NCBI GenBank assembly: GCA_037976565.1
Contig: CP137684.1
Location: 18,910,259 to 18,974,258 of the forward strand
DNA from: Mesocentrotus franciscanus
Lineage: Eukaryota; Echinodermata; Echinoidea; Camarodonta; Strongylocentrotidae
Direction of reading: 5' to 3'
DNA length: 64,000 nucleotides
The notes beneath the pieces were generated by a model. The model was given only the letters and a program-made list of their open reading frames with translations, was not told the DNA's origin and did not search any database. Below are positions 11,312 through 23,959 of the stretch, piece after piece (positions within the stretch are counted from its first letter, which is position 1; the number at the start of each line of letters is the position of its first letter). Both the position numbers and the translations under genes were made by a program.

Positions 11312-13433
11312 ACATTACCCTTCACGTTAATCATGATTCATTTGTATTTATCTATAATGTAATATTAAATGTTGTCTTTTATTGCGGCTAGATGTCAAAA
11401 GCAATGCAAATTCAAGATGATTTCTAATGTAATTTTGTTACGTCACCTGATGGAGAAAGCCATCCTACACACAATCCTAGTCACATTGTTGAGAAAATAA
11501 AAAGTAGCATAAAATTACATAAATATTTAAACACAAGTTCGCAGTCAAAAGGTGCTTACTTGTGAGTATATATGGACATATTTGAAAAGGGTAGGTTATA
11601 GTCATCCTTCTTCTAATGAAGTTAACTATATAGACAGTTTTGAAGAAAAGAAATGACGGGTTAAACTCCCCATTGTTTGTGTAATTTTGTTTGTGTGATA
11701 GTTTGTGAATCTAGCTCAGAAATTCTGCATTATTATAAATACAATTATCATTTAGACAGCATGGATGCACATTACATGCTGTAAGGTCTATGCCTTTATC
11801 GACAGAACTAGAAAAGGGGATTGATGGATACGCGTTCCGTTACACATTATTTGTCGAAAAATGTATCGACATAATGTTTCTGAGATGCGCACAACATGTC
11901 AGTTGAAGCGCTGTTTGCCTCGAGTAACAATACAAGCATTTTTTTTCATCGTCGGTCGAGAGAGAATGCTCACATGCTTTCGAATTAGTTCGTTATCAAA
12001 ATCGATTTCTATTTTCTCCCCTTCTCCTCTATAATCTAGCGAGGGACAAGGGGCTGTCAGTCGCATTTTCACTTCGTTCCTTTCTTTTAACTATACCCCG
12101 TCCCTTTCTCTCCCTCTCTCTCCCCCCTCTCTCTCTCTCTCTCACTCTCCCTTTCTCACTTGATTTATTTCTTCACCTTTTTCTCTTCACCCTCTTATAT
12201 ATTTTCTCAAACCTTATCTATCGTGGCCCCCCCCCCCATCTCTCTCTCTTTCTCTCTCCCCTAATCTATCCTTTCCCTATCTCTTTCTTCTCTTCAGTCT
12301 CTTCTACCTTCCTCTGCCTTCCACCATCCGATGGGGTCCACGTTAGTTGCGACTTATTGCACACGTCCCCGACGGCAACTAATTGTGCAAGCGTCACTTA
12401 ACTTGGGCTAGCGCGCATGCGTAACTGCGTGCGCATCACTAGATGTTCAAGGTCACACAGTTGCACTTCTTTGCACTTTATGTCATGGTCAAGGCCTCTG
12501 GGCACTATGTTGTATGTATGGATTTATTCAAGTTTATATCTCTATGGCATCTGTGATGATCAAGTTTAAATGCAAACGAATGTTTTCTTTACCCTTCAGC
12601 TTTTCTTTCCCCGCTATTTTGGCATGTTTGTCATAAGCTTCCCAAAATGCACAATGCTCCCGGGTTAACAAAGGTGTGAATTTCAGTTTTAGGTAAGGGT
12701 ATTTGAAAACACTGTTTACAGATTGAATGAAGTGTATTTAATCTATTGTTGATATTCTTTACCAAATTGCAGTTTTCGTTTCTCTCTTTAAGTTATACAA
12801 ACATCTCCCGCAAATCAAAAAGCGGGAAATGACAGTGCACCTATGAATGGGATAAAAATATAAAAAATGTTGATGGGCCCTGTGCTTTGTGAATTAAATA
12901 GTTAGAAGAGTAAAGTTGTGCACCTTTTTGTTATTTTCAAGCATAGCGAAATTGATCAGAGGTTATCAAGAGCAAGGAGCTTTCTAATCCTTGGTAAGAC
13001 TTCTTACATGTCTGAATGTTCCATGTTGACATCAGATGTAAACTATGTTGATCATGTTAGTGTCTTTATTATTTCTCTCATCATAACCCTAAGTTTCAAG
13101 TATAGGCCTATGTCTTACATCACACGGTGGGAGAGTATCCCCACCTTCCGCCTTTTTTGTTGTTGGTCGCATCAAAGCGAGACCGTTTTTTTTATTCTCC
13201 ATCTCCTTCCTCTCCTCCTCCTCCTTTTCTACTTGTACTTCATCTCCAGGGGACCCAAGGCCCACTTTCGACTTTGGTTTAAAGACAAAACTAAGACCGA
13301 AAGCAAATTTATATTTTGATTACTTAACACATCTCAATTGCTCATAAATTCAGGTAGAAAAATACTTCTTCGGCCTCAAATCATTTGGGGGAGGGGGGAA
13401 TTTTTCAACAATTTCAACTGTACATTGTTTTAT
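11312..13433. other. Upstream DNA, no gene seen
   Basis: Contains the pyrimidine-rich block at 12097-12300 and a short GC-richer segment at 12330-12440. The frame at 12918-13319 has no recognisable motif and is AT-rich like the flanks. Confidence 0.5.
12097..12300. repeat. CT-rich low-complexity tract
   Basis: About 200 bp of nearly pure pyrimidine on the + strand, including CTCTCT blocks and a run of nine C before CATC near 12228-12237. Confidence 0.85.
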
Positions 13434-13730
13434 AGAGGTGTAGTGGTCTAGTGGATATGTCAGCGGAATGTAGATCACATTGTACGCGGTTCGAGTCCCA
13501 CCGCGTTACTAATGTTCTTTGGCAAGACATTAATCTACATTTGCCATTCTTTAGCCAGGTGAAGTAAATGGGTACCCGGTAGGATGCGAATGTCCATGTG
13601 GTTGTAAAATTGCGCCTGGCGGGAATACTCCCAAGGGAGCGAAGCGTGTGCACTGTCATGTTCGGATAAGCAATTAATTCCGATGACCAGGGAAGTAGTA
13701 ATTACAATGTAAAGCGCTTAAAAACGTAGC
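13434..13730 (+). mobile_element. tRNA-derived SINE, family A, variant body
   Basis: The head GAGGTGTAGTGGTCTAGTGG starts at 13435, followed by the B-box GGTTCGAGTCC at 13489-13499 and the shared body motifs GGCAAGACATTAATCTACAT and GTGAAGTAAATGGGTACC. After about 13585 the sequence differs from the copies at 51198 and 11010. It ends with GTAAAGCGCTTAAAA, so it looks like a subfamily with another 3' half, or a chimeric insertion. A minus-strand frame over this element is not a gene. Confidence 0.85.
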
Positions 13731-13752
13731 TTCACAATTCCGTGACAACTAT

Positions 13753-13827
13753 TTTTCTTCTTCTTCTTCTTCTTTTCTATTTTCTTCTTTTTCTTCTTCT
13801 TTTTCTTCTTGTGTTCTTCTTCTTCAG
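13753..13827. repeat. (CTT)n microsatellite
   Basis: TTC/CTT trinucleotide run directly after the SINE at 13434. The Leu/Phe-rich frame starting here is a repeat artefact. Confidence 0.85.
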
Positions 13828-15453
13828 CCTTTCACGAAGACACTATTCTGACGCTCCCCTAAAAAATGTACTTAGAGGAGATAGTTCACATCTTTGCAAG
13901 ATCTTGCATTACTGTCTTTCACGAGGCGTCATCTTTATGATTACTATTCCCGCTATTCTAAAGAACACTGACAGTGTCATGACTCTGAACGAACTATCTT
14001 TACAAATAGCTTTATACAAGTCTCTGACAATGATATTTTTAAACGATGAAAGCTTTAACAAGATCACGAGGGCGTTTTACACACCGAATAACATTTACAA
14101 CACATGGAATATCATCTTTGATCATCGTTCTGTAAATTGTATAATTATGAATACGATTTCGAAATCATGAAGATAAACGTGGGTGTAAATAATTATTTTG
14201 GCACCTTGTATTAGGTCACTTAAACCGGAATAAAGCAGACTAAAGCGGAATGAGGCGGAAACCGAAATAAAGAGTTTACGGTTGTTTGACCTTGAACAGA
14301 CAGGTCGAAATGAAAGGCGATTTCCTCTCTTCGTTGCCAGCACTCCTAACGTATAATTTCCTTCAGAGTTCTAACAGAAAGATAAAGAAAAACAGAGGAG
14401 GATTTTGAAGATGTGAGATGGTAGATAAAGATTGGATGCAACGCACCGTCACCCCCCTGCATAATAAACATCTCTATGATGTACATTGTTTGGCATGGAA
14501 TGTGAAATGCAAAACAGGACCTGTAAAGTCAAAGTTAAGATCTCCAGCTTATATTTCTTCGCGTGACACCACCGGCTTTGCATTACAAATCTACAAAAGG
14601 AAAGGGTATTAAAGTACAGGTGAATGAAAGTGTTTTTTCTGATGTCAAAAAGATCATTCTAATTTATCGCGTTTAGTTCGCTCTTTTCATTTTATTTCTC
14701 TTTGAACTCTGAACTGGGGCTATTATGTTGGATTTTTAAGTAGAGTTATGGTATTACTATATAGAATTATATAGAATAACATCTTATTTGGTTTCTTTAG
14801 CCTATTGCAAATATACGACGCTTATAAGTTCAATCGTCACAACAATTTCTGGTTATGTTATATAGCATTTAGTCTAAAAATCATTTGAAAATGGTTTTTT
14901 GAAAATTAGTTATATATATGACTGTATAATTATTCTATATTTAGATTCTGACTGAATATTTGACATTCATTAATATGACTGTAAATTTCATTCGTATATC
15001 ATTCTATTTAGATGTAAACACGAGCAAAATTTTGTTTGTTTTCCCTGAAAATATTTTGTCTCGTCGTCATCCATTTGCCCCTCAATGGTTTAAGAAGCGA
15101 AAGACCCCTTCTGTTCGACGACAACAATTACACTGTATGAATTTGCTAGTGTTTAGGTTTGAAATATTGTGTTTTGGAAAACTGTAATTTCATCAGTGCC
15201 TTGGATTCAGTCTCATTGCTATTTAATTCCGTTATCCATGTAGATTACCTATGTTTAAAACTAAAGTAAATTAAAATAGGTATCATACAATCATTTCTTT
15301 GTTCATGTTTTCCCTATTCATATCGTATGAACATCATGAAAGAGTATTCTTCTCTTTTTTTACTCGCGCAAGACTCTAACTTTTCATTGAGGACTTTTAA
15401 TTATAATTTCATAACACTTCATCATAAATGCTGTGTAATTCCGTTATTACAGA
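13828..15453. other. Upstream DNA, no gene seen
   Basis: AT-rich. The frame 13742-14170 begins in the CTT repeat and has no recognisable domain. I see no other structure. Confidence 0.5.
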
Positions 15454-15569
15454 CCAGGGCCCTGTAACAAAAAGCTTGGCAATTGATCGTACGATTGATT
15501 ATTGCGATTGATTGCATTGATGAGTCGTATTACAATCAGTTGATAAGCTTTGTGGTACCGGGCCCTGGC
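15454..15569. mobile_element. Short MITE with CCAGGGCCC termini
   Basis: About 116 bp bounded by inverted ends: ACCAGGGCCCTGTAACA on the left and, reading inward from the right, CCAGGGCCCGGTACCA. Imperfect complementarity continues inward through AAAGCTT and CAATTGAT-type motifs (about 35 bp per arm). It has no coding capacity. A diverged relative may sit at 52595-52740. The overall form fits a non-autonomous DNA transposon; the superfamily is not assigned. Confidence 0.7.
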
Positions 15570-16095
15570 CTGCCCTCTGTTTGAGACTAAATCATTTTTT
15601 GTTCATGTTTGCTGATGCCATCGTACGAAGGAGTATTCTTCGCTTTCTCACGCTTACTAGTGAAAGGTTAGTCTTTTTTAAAAGGAGCGGTATATATCAA
15701 AGTAGTTTTAACTTATACATTTCATTAAACGCCCGTCGCGTTTTGTCAATATTAATATAACTGATCAAACATGAACACTAAAATGAACAGTTTATAACAC
15801 CTAACCTAAATGATACAATTTTACATGCGAATGCATTAGTCAACTCTTTAGGAAGATGGACCTACATTTAAACTGTGTGAAAAACAGAAAATCGCTCACA
15901 CAATGATTTTTCAAAGTAAGTGAACGAATGTTATAATCCTAAAGTGGCAGTCTGTTATTATTGATTTTACTCATGTGATCCTGCATTATTAAACTGCTTA
16001 TATAGTTTGAATATTTAATCAACAACATTAATTTTCTCCCCAGTATTGGTTCGGTGGGAAGGGGGTGGGGGGAGAGCTAATGAGTATGGACCCCC

Positions 16096-16119
16096 AAAAA
16101 AAAAAAAAAAAAAAAAAAA
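16096..16119. repeat. Poly(A) run
   Basis: Twenty-four consecutive A after GGACCCCC. It could be the tail of an inserted retroelement, but nothing recognisable precedes it. Confidence 0.9.
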
Positions 16120-16619
16120 GAGAAGTTATTTATAAGTGAAATATAATAAGTTCCTATTTAAATAGAAATGTAAGATGACGTTATATTCATGGAGTTAATC
16201 TATAAACTGAATATTCATATTGCGAAATTACCTATTCCGTAAACATGTTAAAATGTTACGAAACGATGACATTTTATTTTTACCGTACCTATTATGAATA
16301 TGATATGGTGATATGAACAAACATTAAAAAAGCGAATTTGTAAATTATAGTCATGGTATGGTAAGTATAGTCATTCCGATTGAACACGATCAAAAGACTT
16401 TTGAAAAATCAACTCAACGGTAATTTCGATACCATATTGTATATTCCATAGAAATCATGTTCGGAGTACGTACACGCCATTGTCACATTTTAAAAGGTGA
16501 TAGACAAGATTGATTTCCCGAAAGTCTTAACAATCTTGTTGAATACATACAATGTAGTGATTTTACACATTACAAATCGAACTGAACTGATATATTGAAA
16601 TATAATATTTAATGTTTAT

Positions 16620-17162
16620 AGGGGAAGTTCACCCTGATATTTAGTTAGTTTTAATAAAAGCAGAAGAATGAGAAAAACAAATTAGTGAAAGTTTGAGCAA
16701 TATCCGATTAAAATAGAGAGGAAATTAATTTTTGAAGTTGTCATCAGTGAAACACAAAATGGCAACACTGTGACGGATCTTGCGAGCTCCTCTTCAGTTT
16801 TCTCTGTTTAGAAAATGTCATAACATTTCATTTTCTTAGTTATTGATAAAGGAACAGATTTGTTTGAAACAGGGGTTGTATAAAACATATTTGCAATACT
16901 TATATATAGGGTGAATGTACGATTTAAAATTTTCATAAGGGAAAATACAGATTTTTGAAGTTTTTTTCAGTACAGGGCAGTGCCAAATGGGAGGGGATTT
17001 TGCAAGAAACATCACATAGTTGCCGCGTTGTATTTGATTGATTGCACCTTCAAAAATACAACATTTTCTTATTTTTAATTGATTTTTGCTCAAACTTTCT
17101 CTCATTTTCTCTCATTTTTCTGCTTCTATTGAAACAAATTGATATCAGGGTAGATTTCCCCT
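16620..17162. mobile_element. Long-TIR MITE copy 1, TTAA-type insertion
   Basis: The termini are AGGGGAAGTTCACCCTGATA and the complement of AGGGGAAATCTACCCTGATA. The right flank is TTAA and the left flank TTAT, consistent with a TTAA target duplication with one change. Imperfect inverted complementarity continues inward for about 150-200 bp: AGCAGAA.AATGAGA, GAAAGTTTGAGCAA and GGCAAC motifs occur in both arms. The 543-bp element could fold on itself. TTAA duplications are the hallmark of piggyBac-type transposons, so a piggyBac-derived MITE is the best guess. A sister copy lies at 18688-19189. Confidence 0.8.
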
Positions 17163-17166
17163 TTAA

Positions 17167-18687
17167 TTATCCGTGATATGCTAACACTGATTAGGTAATA
17201 CTTGGAAGAAAAAAACCCGTTAAATATGTCTACGATCATTTCTTGTCAGTATCGGTAAAGTTCAGGGTATAACGAAGCAGTATTAAATTGTTATTACGTA
17301 ATTTGTTTTACCGTTTTGGCAACGTCGTTAAAGTAATGCTATGTAGAAAAGCTTGATCGGTACCAGCGCATTGACCTGTAATCGCGCTATCAACAGTATA
17401 GTTGATGAATCTATTCATGTGTCCGGTATTTGGAAGGATGATTTCATTTTCGTTTGGTGAATACTGAAGATGTATGGTGATCCATTTAAAGGTAGGTAAT
17501 AATATATTTTGTCAATCTGTTTTATATGACACTTCTCTAAATAACTGTTCCTATTGCGTAGCATTTTAGACTGAAATGCTTACAATTATGTCTCTCTTTT
17601 GTACCATACAAAAAGTTTGTGTATAATGAAGTGACAAAATCAGAAAGTCGTTGGGGACTTTAAGGCTATTTTGTGTATTGGATATCACAACACATATTTC
17701 CTATATATTTATCAGCACTGTCCTCTCAACAGAACTGCCGGCAATTGTGGCAAGTGCATTCCTCGAGTTATTCCGCATTGATGAAAGAACGCATTTGCAT
17801 TCAAGATTACATTTTCTCAGAAATCCTAAAATATTGCACACTTTTCGCTGTCATGCTGACTAAGGTAAATTGCAACAGAAAATGCTGTACGAAAGTTAAA
17901 ATTGAAAAGGGGTATATTTTTTACAACCAAAATGATACGCTTTTTACCCATTGCGGTACAGTGTCTCGTTTTGGGTAATATGTTTGCATTATCTTTTCAT
18001 CCAGAATGCTTGGAATTACACATTATACATCAGTAGACAAACCAGAAAATGACGGATAACTTTTTTGTTACAATGCAGTATGTTGTGCCGTTCTTGAATA
18101 ATAGCGATTTTATTGTAAAAGTCTCTAAATTAGCAATGCAGTTTCAAATGTAAAATCACTATTTTGTGTACAAATTGGCAATTCTTATGTTTAATTTTGC
18201 ATAAATCTTTCACATTGGTTCGTTAATTGATACAGATTTTAATGTTCCGTCTATGAAGAAGTGCAAAATGAGATTACTTGTTTGCCAATTCGAGTAAGGA
18301 AAGCAAGAAAACTGTACTGCTATGGGTTCATGTACCTATTCGCATAGGAACAAACATTGAAATCGTAATACAAATTACACCTGCATATTAATATGTTTTA
18401 ATGATCCATGGCATTTAAGCGTACCCGTAGAAGGTCGGCTCAAGGATCTATTAGAACCCGATATATGCTCCGGTGACGATTGCCCCGGACTTTACTATGT
18501 CAAAGATATGGAGTAAGAGTTAGGGTTCTGGTAGGATTTTAGATTAGGTTTATGGTCAAGTGCAGTGTTAGGCCCAGGGCCAAAGTTAGAAATTCGGTAC
18601 GTGTAAGAAATTGACGAATAACTGTGGCCCAACCTCCTTTAGTCATGAATAGGGGATACAGACTTGGAAAAGGTTCCGAACATTTAA
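17167..18687. other. Upstream DNA between two MITE copies
   Basis: AT-rich with no gene recognised. Around 18510-18600 there is a degenerate series of TTAGGG/TTAGG-like words (GTTAGGGTTC, GATTAGG, GTTAGGC). This resembles a decayed TTAGGG-type minisatellite and is not a telomere. Confidence 0.45.
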
Positions 18688-19189
18688 AGGGGAAGTCCAC
18701 CCTGATAATTAGCTGGTATTAATAAAAACATAAACAAGAGAAACAAATATAGTGACAGTTTGAACAATATCCGATTAAAAATAAGAAAGTTTTAAATGTA
18801 TGAAGTTGTCATCAGTGAAACACAAAATGGCAAGACTGGGTCCTCTTCATTTTTCTATGTTTAGAAAATTTCCATTCTTAGTTATTGATGACGGAATAGT
18901 TTTGTTTCATACAGAGGTTTAAACAAAAACATATAATTGCAATAATTATATTTAGGGTGCATGTATGATTGGACATATTATTTAGGGCAAAAGATCAAGA
19001 TTCCTAATTTTTTCAGTACAGAGCAAATGGGAGGGAACTTCCCAAGATGCGTCACAGAGTTGCCAATTTGTGTTTGATTGATCGCAACTACAACAATTAA
19101 TAACTTTGTTATTTTTGATAGAATTTTTGCTCAAACTTTTACTGACCTGTTCCCCTCATTTAAAACCAATATCAGGGTGGACCTCCCCT
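18688..19189. mobile_element. Long-TIR MITE copy 2, TTAA target duplication
   Basis: Same family and orientation as 16620-17162. The ends are AGGGGAAGTCCACCCTGATA and the complement of AGGGGAGGTCCACCCTGATA. It is flanked on both sides by TTAA (18684-18687 and 19190-19193). The shared interior includes AGTTGTCATCAGTGAAACAC and ACAAAATGGCAA. At 502 bp it is slightly shorter than copy 1. It carries no transposase and would depend on an enzyme encoded elsewhere. Confidence 0.82.
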
Positions 19190-19193
19190 TTAA

Positions 19194-20756
19194 AAACGTA
19201 TGTCTTTGATTATTACTTATCACTTACAATTGAACTAGAACCCAATGAATTATTTTACATAAATATTTTTAGTTTCAAGAATACGATATAAGATTGAGAA
19301 CTAGGTATGAAGCACATATTTCGAAAGTTTTGTGAATCCTGGACTTGTCGCTAGTGCTCTAAATATAGGCATCATTTGAAACCTTGTAAAGAGGTACTGA
19401 ACTTCTTTATCGGGTGCATGTACTTTTCTCTGGGTAAAAAAAAATGAAAATGTTCCGAAATATAAGATGTCGTGTACGTTGTGCCCTCATCCCACTTAAC
19501 GGGGTTAGATCACATATTATTAGAAATTAGATGTCAAATACAGATATTCGCTTAGACATAATACCTGTATTGTTAACTGTTGATATTAATGATAATTATA
19601 AGTAGATTCTTATACAGCCCTTTTTACTCATAAATTTTCTATGCGCTTTACGTAGTATAGTTAAAATGTTCATAACTTTATTCTCAAAGTTAATTTTTTG
19701 TTCAATCGCAAATAAGTAGGAATATACACAATATACAAAAGAATGAAGAAAATGATTAACACATTTGCATGTAATTATAGGTCCGTGAAAATAACAATTT
19801 AGATGAACGGAGCAAAATACAATCAAGAAAAGCAAAACATCATTTATTGGATACTCTACACTATTACAAACATATCAAATTAAAGTAAGATGACTGGAAG
19901 ATGTGTGTGTTCAACTAGTATTACCATCATTGAGGACGAACTGGTATAGAATTCATGGAGAGACTATTAAAACATAAAATCAGGTTTTAAAAAATAGTAG
20001 AACGAAGGCCTTAAAGATAAAGTTGAGTTCTGGTCATGCGACTGCATTGTGAAAGAAACGGTTTGGAATCGATCAAAAAAGGTTGATCATCTAGCATATA
20101 AGTATTGGTGTGTACTACAAGGTTCTGGAATCATCAAAATGATAAGAAATTTGGCCCAGTCTTGGTAAAGTTACAAGTACTGTACACAGAAAGATGTATA
20201 TGGGACTACACGAACATGTGGCATAAAAATCCGTCCCGATTTCTATGCTGTTACGTGCCATATTTAGAATATTAAGGCATTTGAAGAGCCATGCTTTTCA
20301 GGGAACATTTTTTATCTGATGTTCTTCCACACTTGCATAATAACAATAATAACGCTAACAAATTATTTTTCACCTCTTCCCAGAACTCAACCTTCTCTTT
20401 AAACTTTTCGCGGTTTAATCCCATTCATTCAAAATAAATTATGGGAAGAATGAATGAAATATATATAGATAAGGCCAAGAGGGAGAACACGTTTGTGTGC
20501 ATGGTGAAAATGATAATCACTGTACTATAAAAACAAATAATGAGAAATTTGTATATTAGCATCGAATTCTATTCAAAATGACGTATGTGGAAGTAATTTG
20601 GAATAAATGCTATCCGCATTGTTGTGACACACACAGCTTGTTATCACATTGTACCTAATGTTGTTTCCATGTGCTAAAATGAACGTGGTTATTCCTAGTT
20701 ACTTAGAATATGCAAAGATTTCAGTGTCTTGCTTGTTTTAAACACTCCACTTTACG
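19194..20756. other. Upstream DNA, no gene seen
   Basis: AT-rich with only short frames. No RNA gene or repeat was recognised. Confidence 0.5.
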
Positions 20757-20769
20757 AAAAGAAAAAAAG

Positions 20770-20855
20770 TACGAAGCAAGGATCGAACCGATGACCTCTC
20801 TTACGAGAGTCAAGAATCTTCACCAGTATACCACATACAGTGCTCCTTCTTGATA
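20770..20855 (-). pseudogene. tRNA-Glu-like degenerate sequence or SINE head
   Basis: On the minus strand the order GTGGTATACTGGTGAAGATT, then GACTCTCG, then GGTTCGATCC resembles the D-arm, a CTC anticodon loop and the T-arm of a tRNA-Glu. The acceptor stem does not pair and the stems are weak, so this is not a functional tRNA. It could be a tRNA pseudogene or the head of an unrecognised SINE. No body sequence was matched to the other SINEs here. Confidence 0.4.
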
Positions 20856-22229
20856 ATGAATTTCGTGACAAATATTGATGACTAAAATGATGCATGAACA
20901 AAATATCTTTCGGATGATACAACGCATAATCTACGACAAGAAAGACGTTTCTGCTGTTGCTTAACACATAATCATGTGAATGAAACGCTAAGAATCGTTT
21001 TTATTTTAAGTATTGTTAATTGTTTCACCAAAGTTATCACTTCCTTCATCTTTACTTTCTACATAACATTCTGTTTATCAAGCTTTAAACGTTTTCTGAA
21101 TGACGACTTTCGAAACATTGTATGTGTGCTATACCATGCTTGTCTCTGGCTACCGTTATAAAATGTATATATATATATATTTAAAAGTATTCTAAAATTC
21201 AGAATTTCGAATACATTTGTTGCGTTAGTTTGAGTTTCTCCTGATTAAACTTTATTCTGACATGTAATCTGGTACAGACATCTACGTCTACAGCTTCAAA
21301 CATTACTATGATAATATGTTTATTATCTTCATATTAATGACGTGTTCAATAATTTACTCCGTCCAAATAAGTTACAATATGATTTTGAAGTAATATTGTG
21401 TGACTATAATAATGTGACATTCATGATATAGGTATATATATTATAAAACACAATGCATGATAAGACTATTGTAATAAGCAAAACGTTTCTCCTATTTCGC
21501 TTTTGAGGCAAAACTTTAGTATTGAACTTTTCAAAATGTATATTTTCAACCATTAGTTGTCAAGAATTTTCCGACCATTTAAAAAATATATGACACAATG
21601 TAATTGTGTGTTTCTGGTTTGTCTACTATTAAAAGCATCTATTTTGAATAATCGTCTTTATAAAATGGAGGATTTGCGACTATTCAGTTTAGATAAAGAC
21701 TGAAGATAAAAATACAGATATTCTAACCAAAAACCATTCCATCCTCTGATTCCAACATTAGTTTGCACAGGACATGTGTCATGTGCTATGCAAGATCGAT
21801 TGCAAAAGTTTCCTATAACACAATAACTTGAAAATATGTCATTGAGTTAATATGTTTGGTTGTATAGGTAAGGTTTGTAATATCCAGTTCAAACTTTTAA
21901 CATATTTCAATGAAATGAGATATAGAAGAGGAAATAACAACGTAAAAATGCAAAATAAAAGAATAATGTTGCTTATCCAAATCTAACCATTTTGTTTGAC
22001 ATTCGGAGCCGCCATAACGCATGCGCAGAAGAATCCATCCGATGCTCTTTTCCACCAAAAACTCTGTAATGGTGTAATCTACACATATAATGATGAAGGC
22101 TGTATATAGATTGTGTGTATATACTGCACTTTTTTGTCTGTGTATGTGAACTTGAAGGGGATTGTGTGTATGCAAAGATTGTGGGTGTGTATGTGTATGT
22201 ATGCAAATGCTGGTTTGAGAAGGTGTGGG
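20856..22229. other. Upstream DNA approaching the Pax6 promoter
   Basis: AT-rich with a short TA run near 21166-21182 and a TG-rich patch at 22110-22200. No gene was recognised. GC content rises from about 22220 onward. Confidence 0.5.
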
Positions 22230-22697
22230 GTATAGAGCGAGGTTGGCCGGGGCACGGTCTCAATGTGCTTGGTCGCTCTTTTTCAATGGGCGCTGGCATA
22301 AAAGTGTAAGATCGCTCAACGAAGCGCACCAGAGCACACGGCCGTGTACTAATCGCTCATCGTTCATCTGTCTTCTCTCATTTTGTGGCGACATTTTTTT
22401 CATCCAGCGCTGCCCTCTCCTGTTCCTACGCCAGCACACCCCGGGGCTAAACTCTGTCCTAACAGGCCTCGCACACATGTTGTTTCTATCTTTTACTGAA
22501 CACGGACTAACACTTTTCGCGTTAATACATCTCGAATTTAAATACACTACAACATTTTGGACTCACCTTTCGGTAGAAAAAAATAATTCATCGTTTTATT
22601 TGAATTGATGTACCACTGATTTGAGATTCGTACGCAACATTTTTATTTTGACGGACTTTGATCGGCGAGGGTAGAAACCTTCATCCCCTCAAAAGAA
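22230..22697 (+). promoter_or_regulatory. Putative Pax6 promoter and 5' UTR
   Basis: A GC- and CpG-richer block (22230-22480) ends just before the Pax6 start codon. It contains TTCAATGGGCG (CCAAT-like only loosely) and a TATA-like CATAAAAG at 22297-22304. This is followed by about 390 bases with no splice acceptor that I would favour over simple read-through into the coding exon. In-frame TGA at 22659 closes the frame 13 codons before the ATG, so this part is noncoding. The exact start site is unknown, and an upstream exon joined here cannot be excluded. Confidence 0.45.
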
Positions 22698-22812
22698 ATG
22701 TCACAGCACGGTTTAGCCGACCCGCAACCAGTGCCTGTACAGCCCGGTAACAACCAACAACAAATGGATCAAAATGGTACGAATAAACCCAAGAAAAGCA
22801 GTAGATCGCGAG
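22698..22812 (+). CDS. Pax6: Pax6 coding exon 1 (N-terminal tail)
   Basis: This exon encodes the first 38 residues and the first base of codon 39. Translation starts MSQHGLADPQ, continues Pro/Gln/Asn-rich, and ends in a basic Lys/Ser/Arg cluster (residues 30-38). The ATG was chosen because an in-frame TGA lies at 22659 and the context has a G at -3. The exon ends at AG followed by GTAAGAG, a strong donor, in phase 1. Pax6 is a nuclear transcription factor with a paired domain and a homeodomain that controls eye and nervous-system development in bilaterians. The exon itself carries no domain. Its link to the paired-domain exons rests on matching phase, strand and good splice sites, not on a transcript. 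Confidence 0.82.
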
Positions 22813-23959
22813 GTAAGAGATACCACAGGGTCAAATTGATTTTCAATTTGTGCTCTATTAACAATTATTCATGCATATTTATATATTGTTTCCACTTTGA
22901 TCACTGACTCCTAAACACCGGACTTGTGACCATTGAATGGTGTAAGTTGAAGGATGGCTGACAATCATTTCTTACGCTGGGTGCCGATGGTGAAAGAAAT
23001 CTGAGCTGCCGAATTAGAGAAAGAAGAAATTGTAAAGTAATGAAGTTTAAGGAGCATGAAACATATCTTGCGGTTTGAGTTCAGATGCTATTATTTTCTT
23101 TGAAGATCTATAGAAACTCGTCATTCGCTCCAGGACCGAGCTGCACAATAATAGTATTAATGTTTAAGAACAGTAAACCGTTAAGAAAAGCAAAAACTCA
23201 AATTTAACAGACTTGACTGATCATCATCATGATCCTTCCTCCGCGGATACAGTCGTTTTCTTTGACTCGGTTTTTTTTTAATGAAGTATACCTATACTGA
23301 CCAGCACTTCGTTAACCAAATCTCGTAGGCCTAATCATCCAATTCATCAACAAATGCTTCAAAATTCAATTTATTTGTTCCCTTCAAATGTATATACCCA
23401 TTTAGAAAAAAGAAGAAGTGTTTTTGTGAAATATCGATTATGATATCATGTCTGTTGAGGCATTGAAACTTTCACAATTGATATGAAGATGATGACTTAA
23501 GTTATGTATCCTTGAAACTTACCGACTGTCTTTCAAATTATCTTTTGGTTGGACGAGCATACGAACGATTCATAAACAAACTACATCTCAGGTTATCGCG
23601 TTGAATCATGAGCAAAAGTGTAAATAAAAACAATTTCTTTGAACGAATATTTTTTTTTTCATTGTGAACGTTTATCCCACGTGATTTTTAATCATATTCA
23701 AGAGTTACAAAATAAGATGTCTTTTCGATTATCCATTCAGATGTTGTGCTCTACTTGTGAAAATTTACTTCAAATAGAGTTGTATACAATTGTAAGTACT
23801 GTTTTGTTTTTATTTTTTCTAAATGATAGGACTATGGTTCATTTAGTGTTGTGAAAGATATTTCGATGGGTTTCGAATTAGAATGTAGTTTGATAAAACG
23901 ATAGTAATATTCTGTGGAAAAACAGAATTCAAATTGTACAGAAAGCAACCATTACATTT

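Noticed and set aside
12918..13319. 133-codon + strand frame upstream of Pax6
   Set aside because: Composition like the flanking AT-rich DNA, ends in a pyrimidine-rich stretch, no recognisable motif; the length is possible by chance in 64 kb.
13742..14170. 142-codon + strand frame
   Set aside because: Its first 30 codons are the CTT repeat (poly-Leu/Phe) and the rest matches nothing I recognise; no splice or promoter context.
18510..18600. Interstitial telomeric repeat
   Set aside because: Only scattered TTAGG-like words without a regular period.
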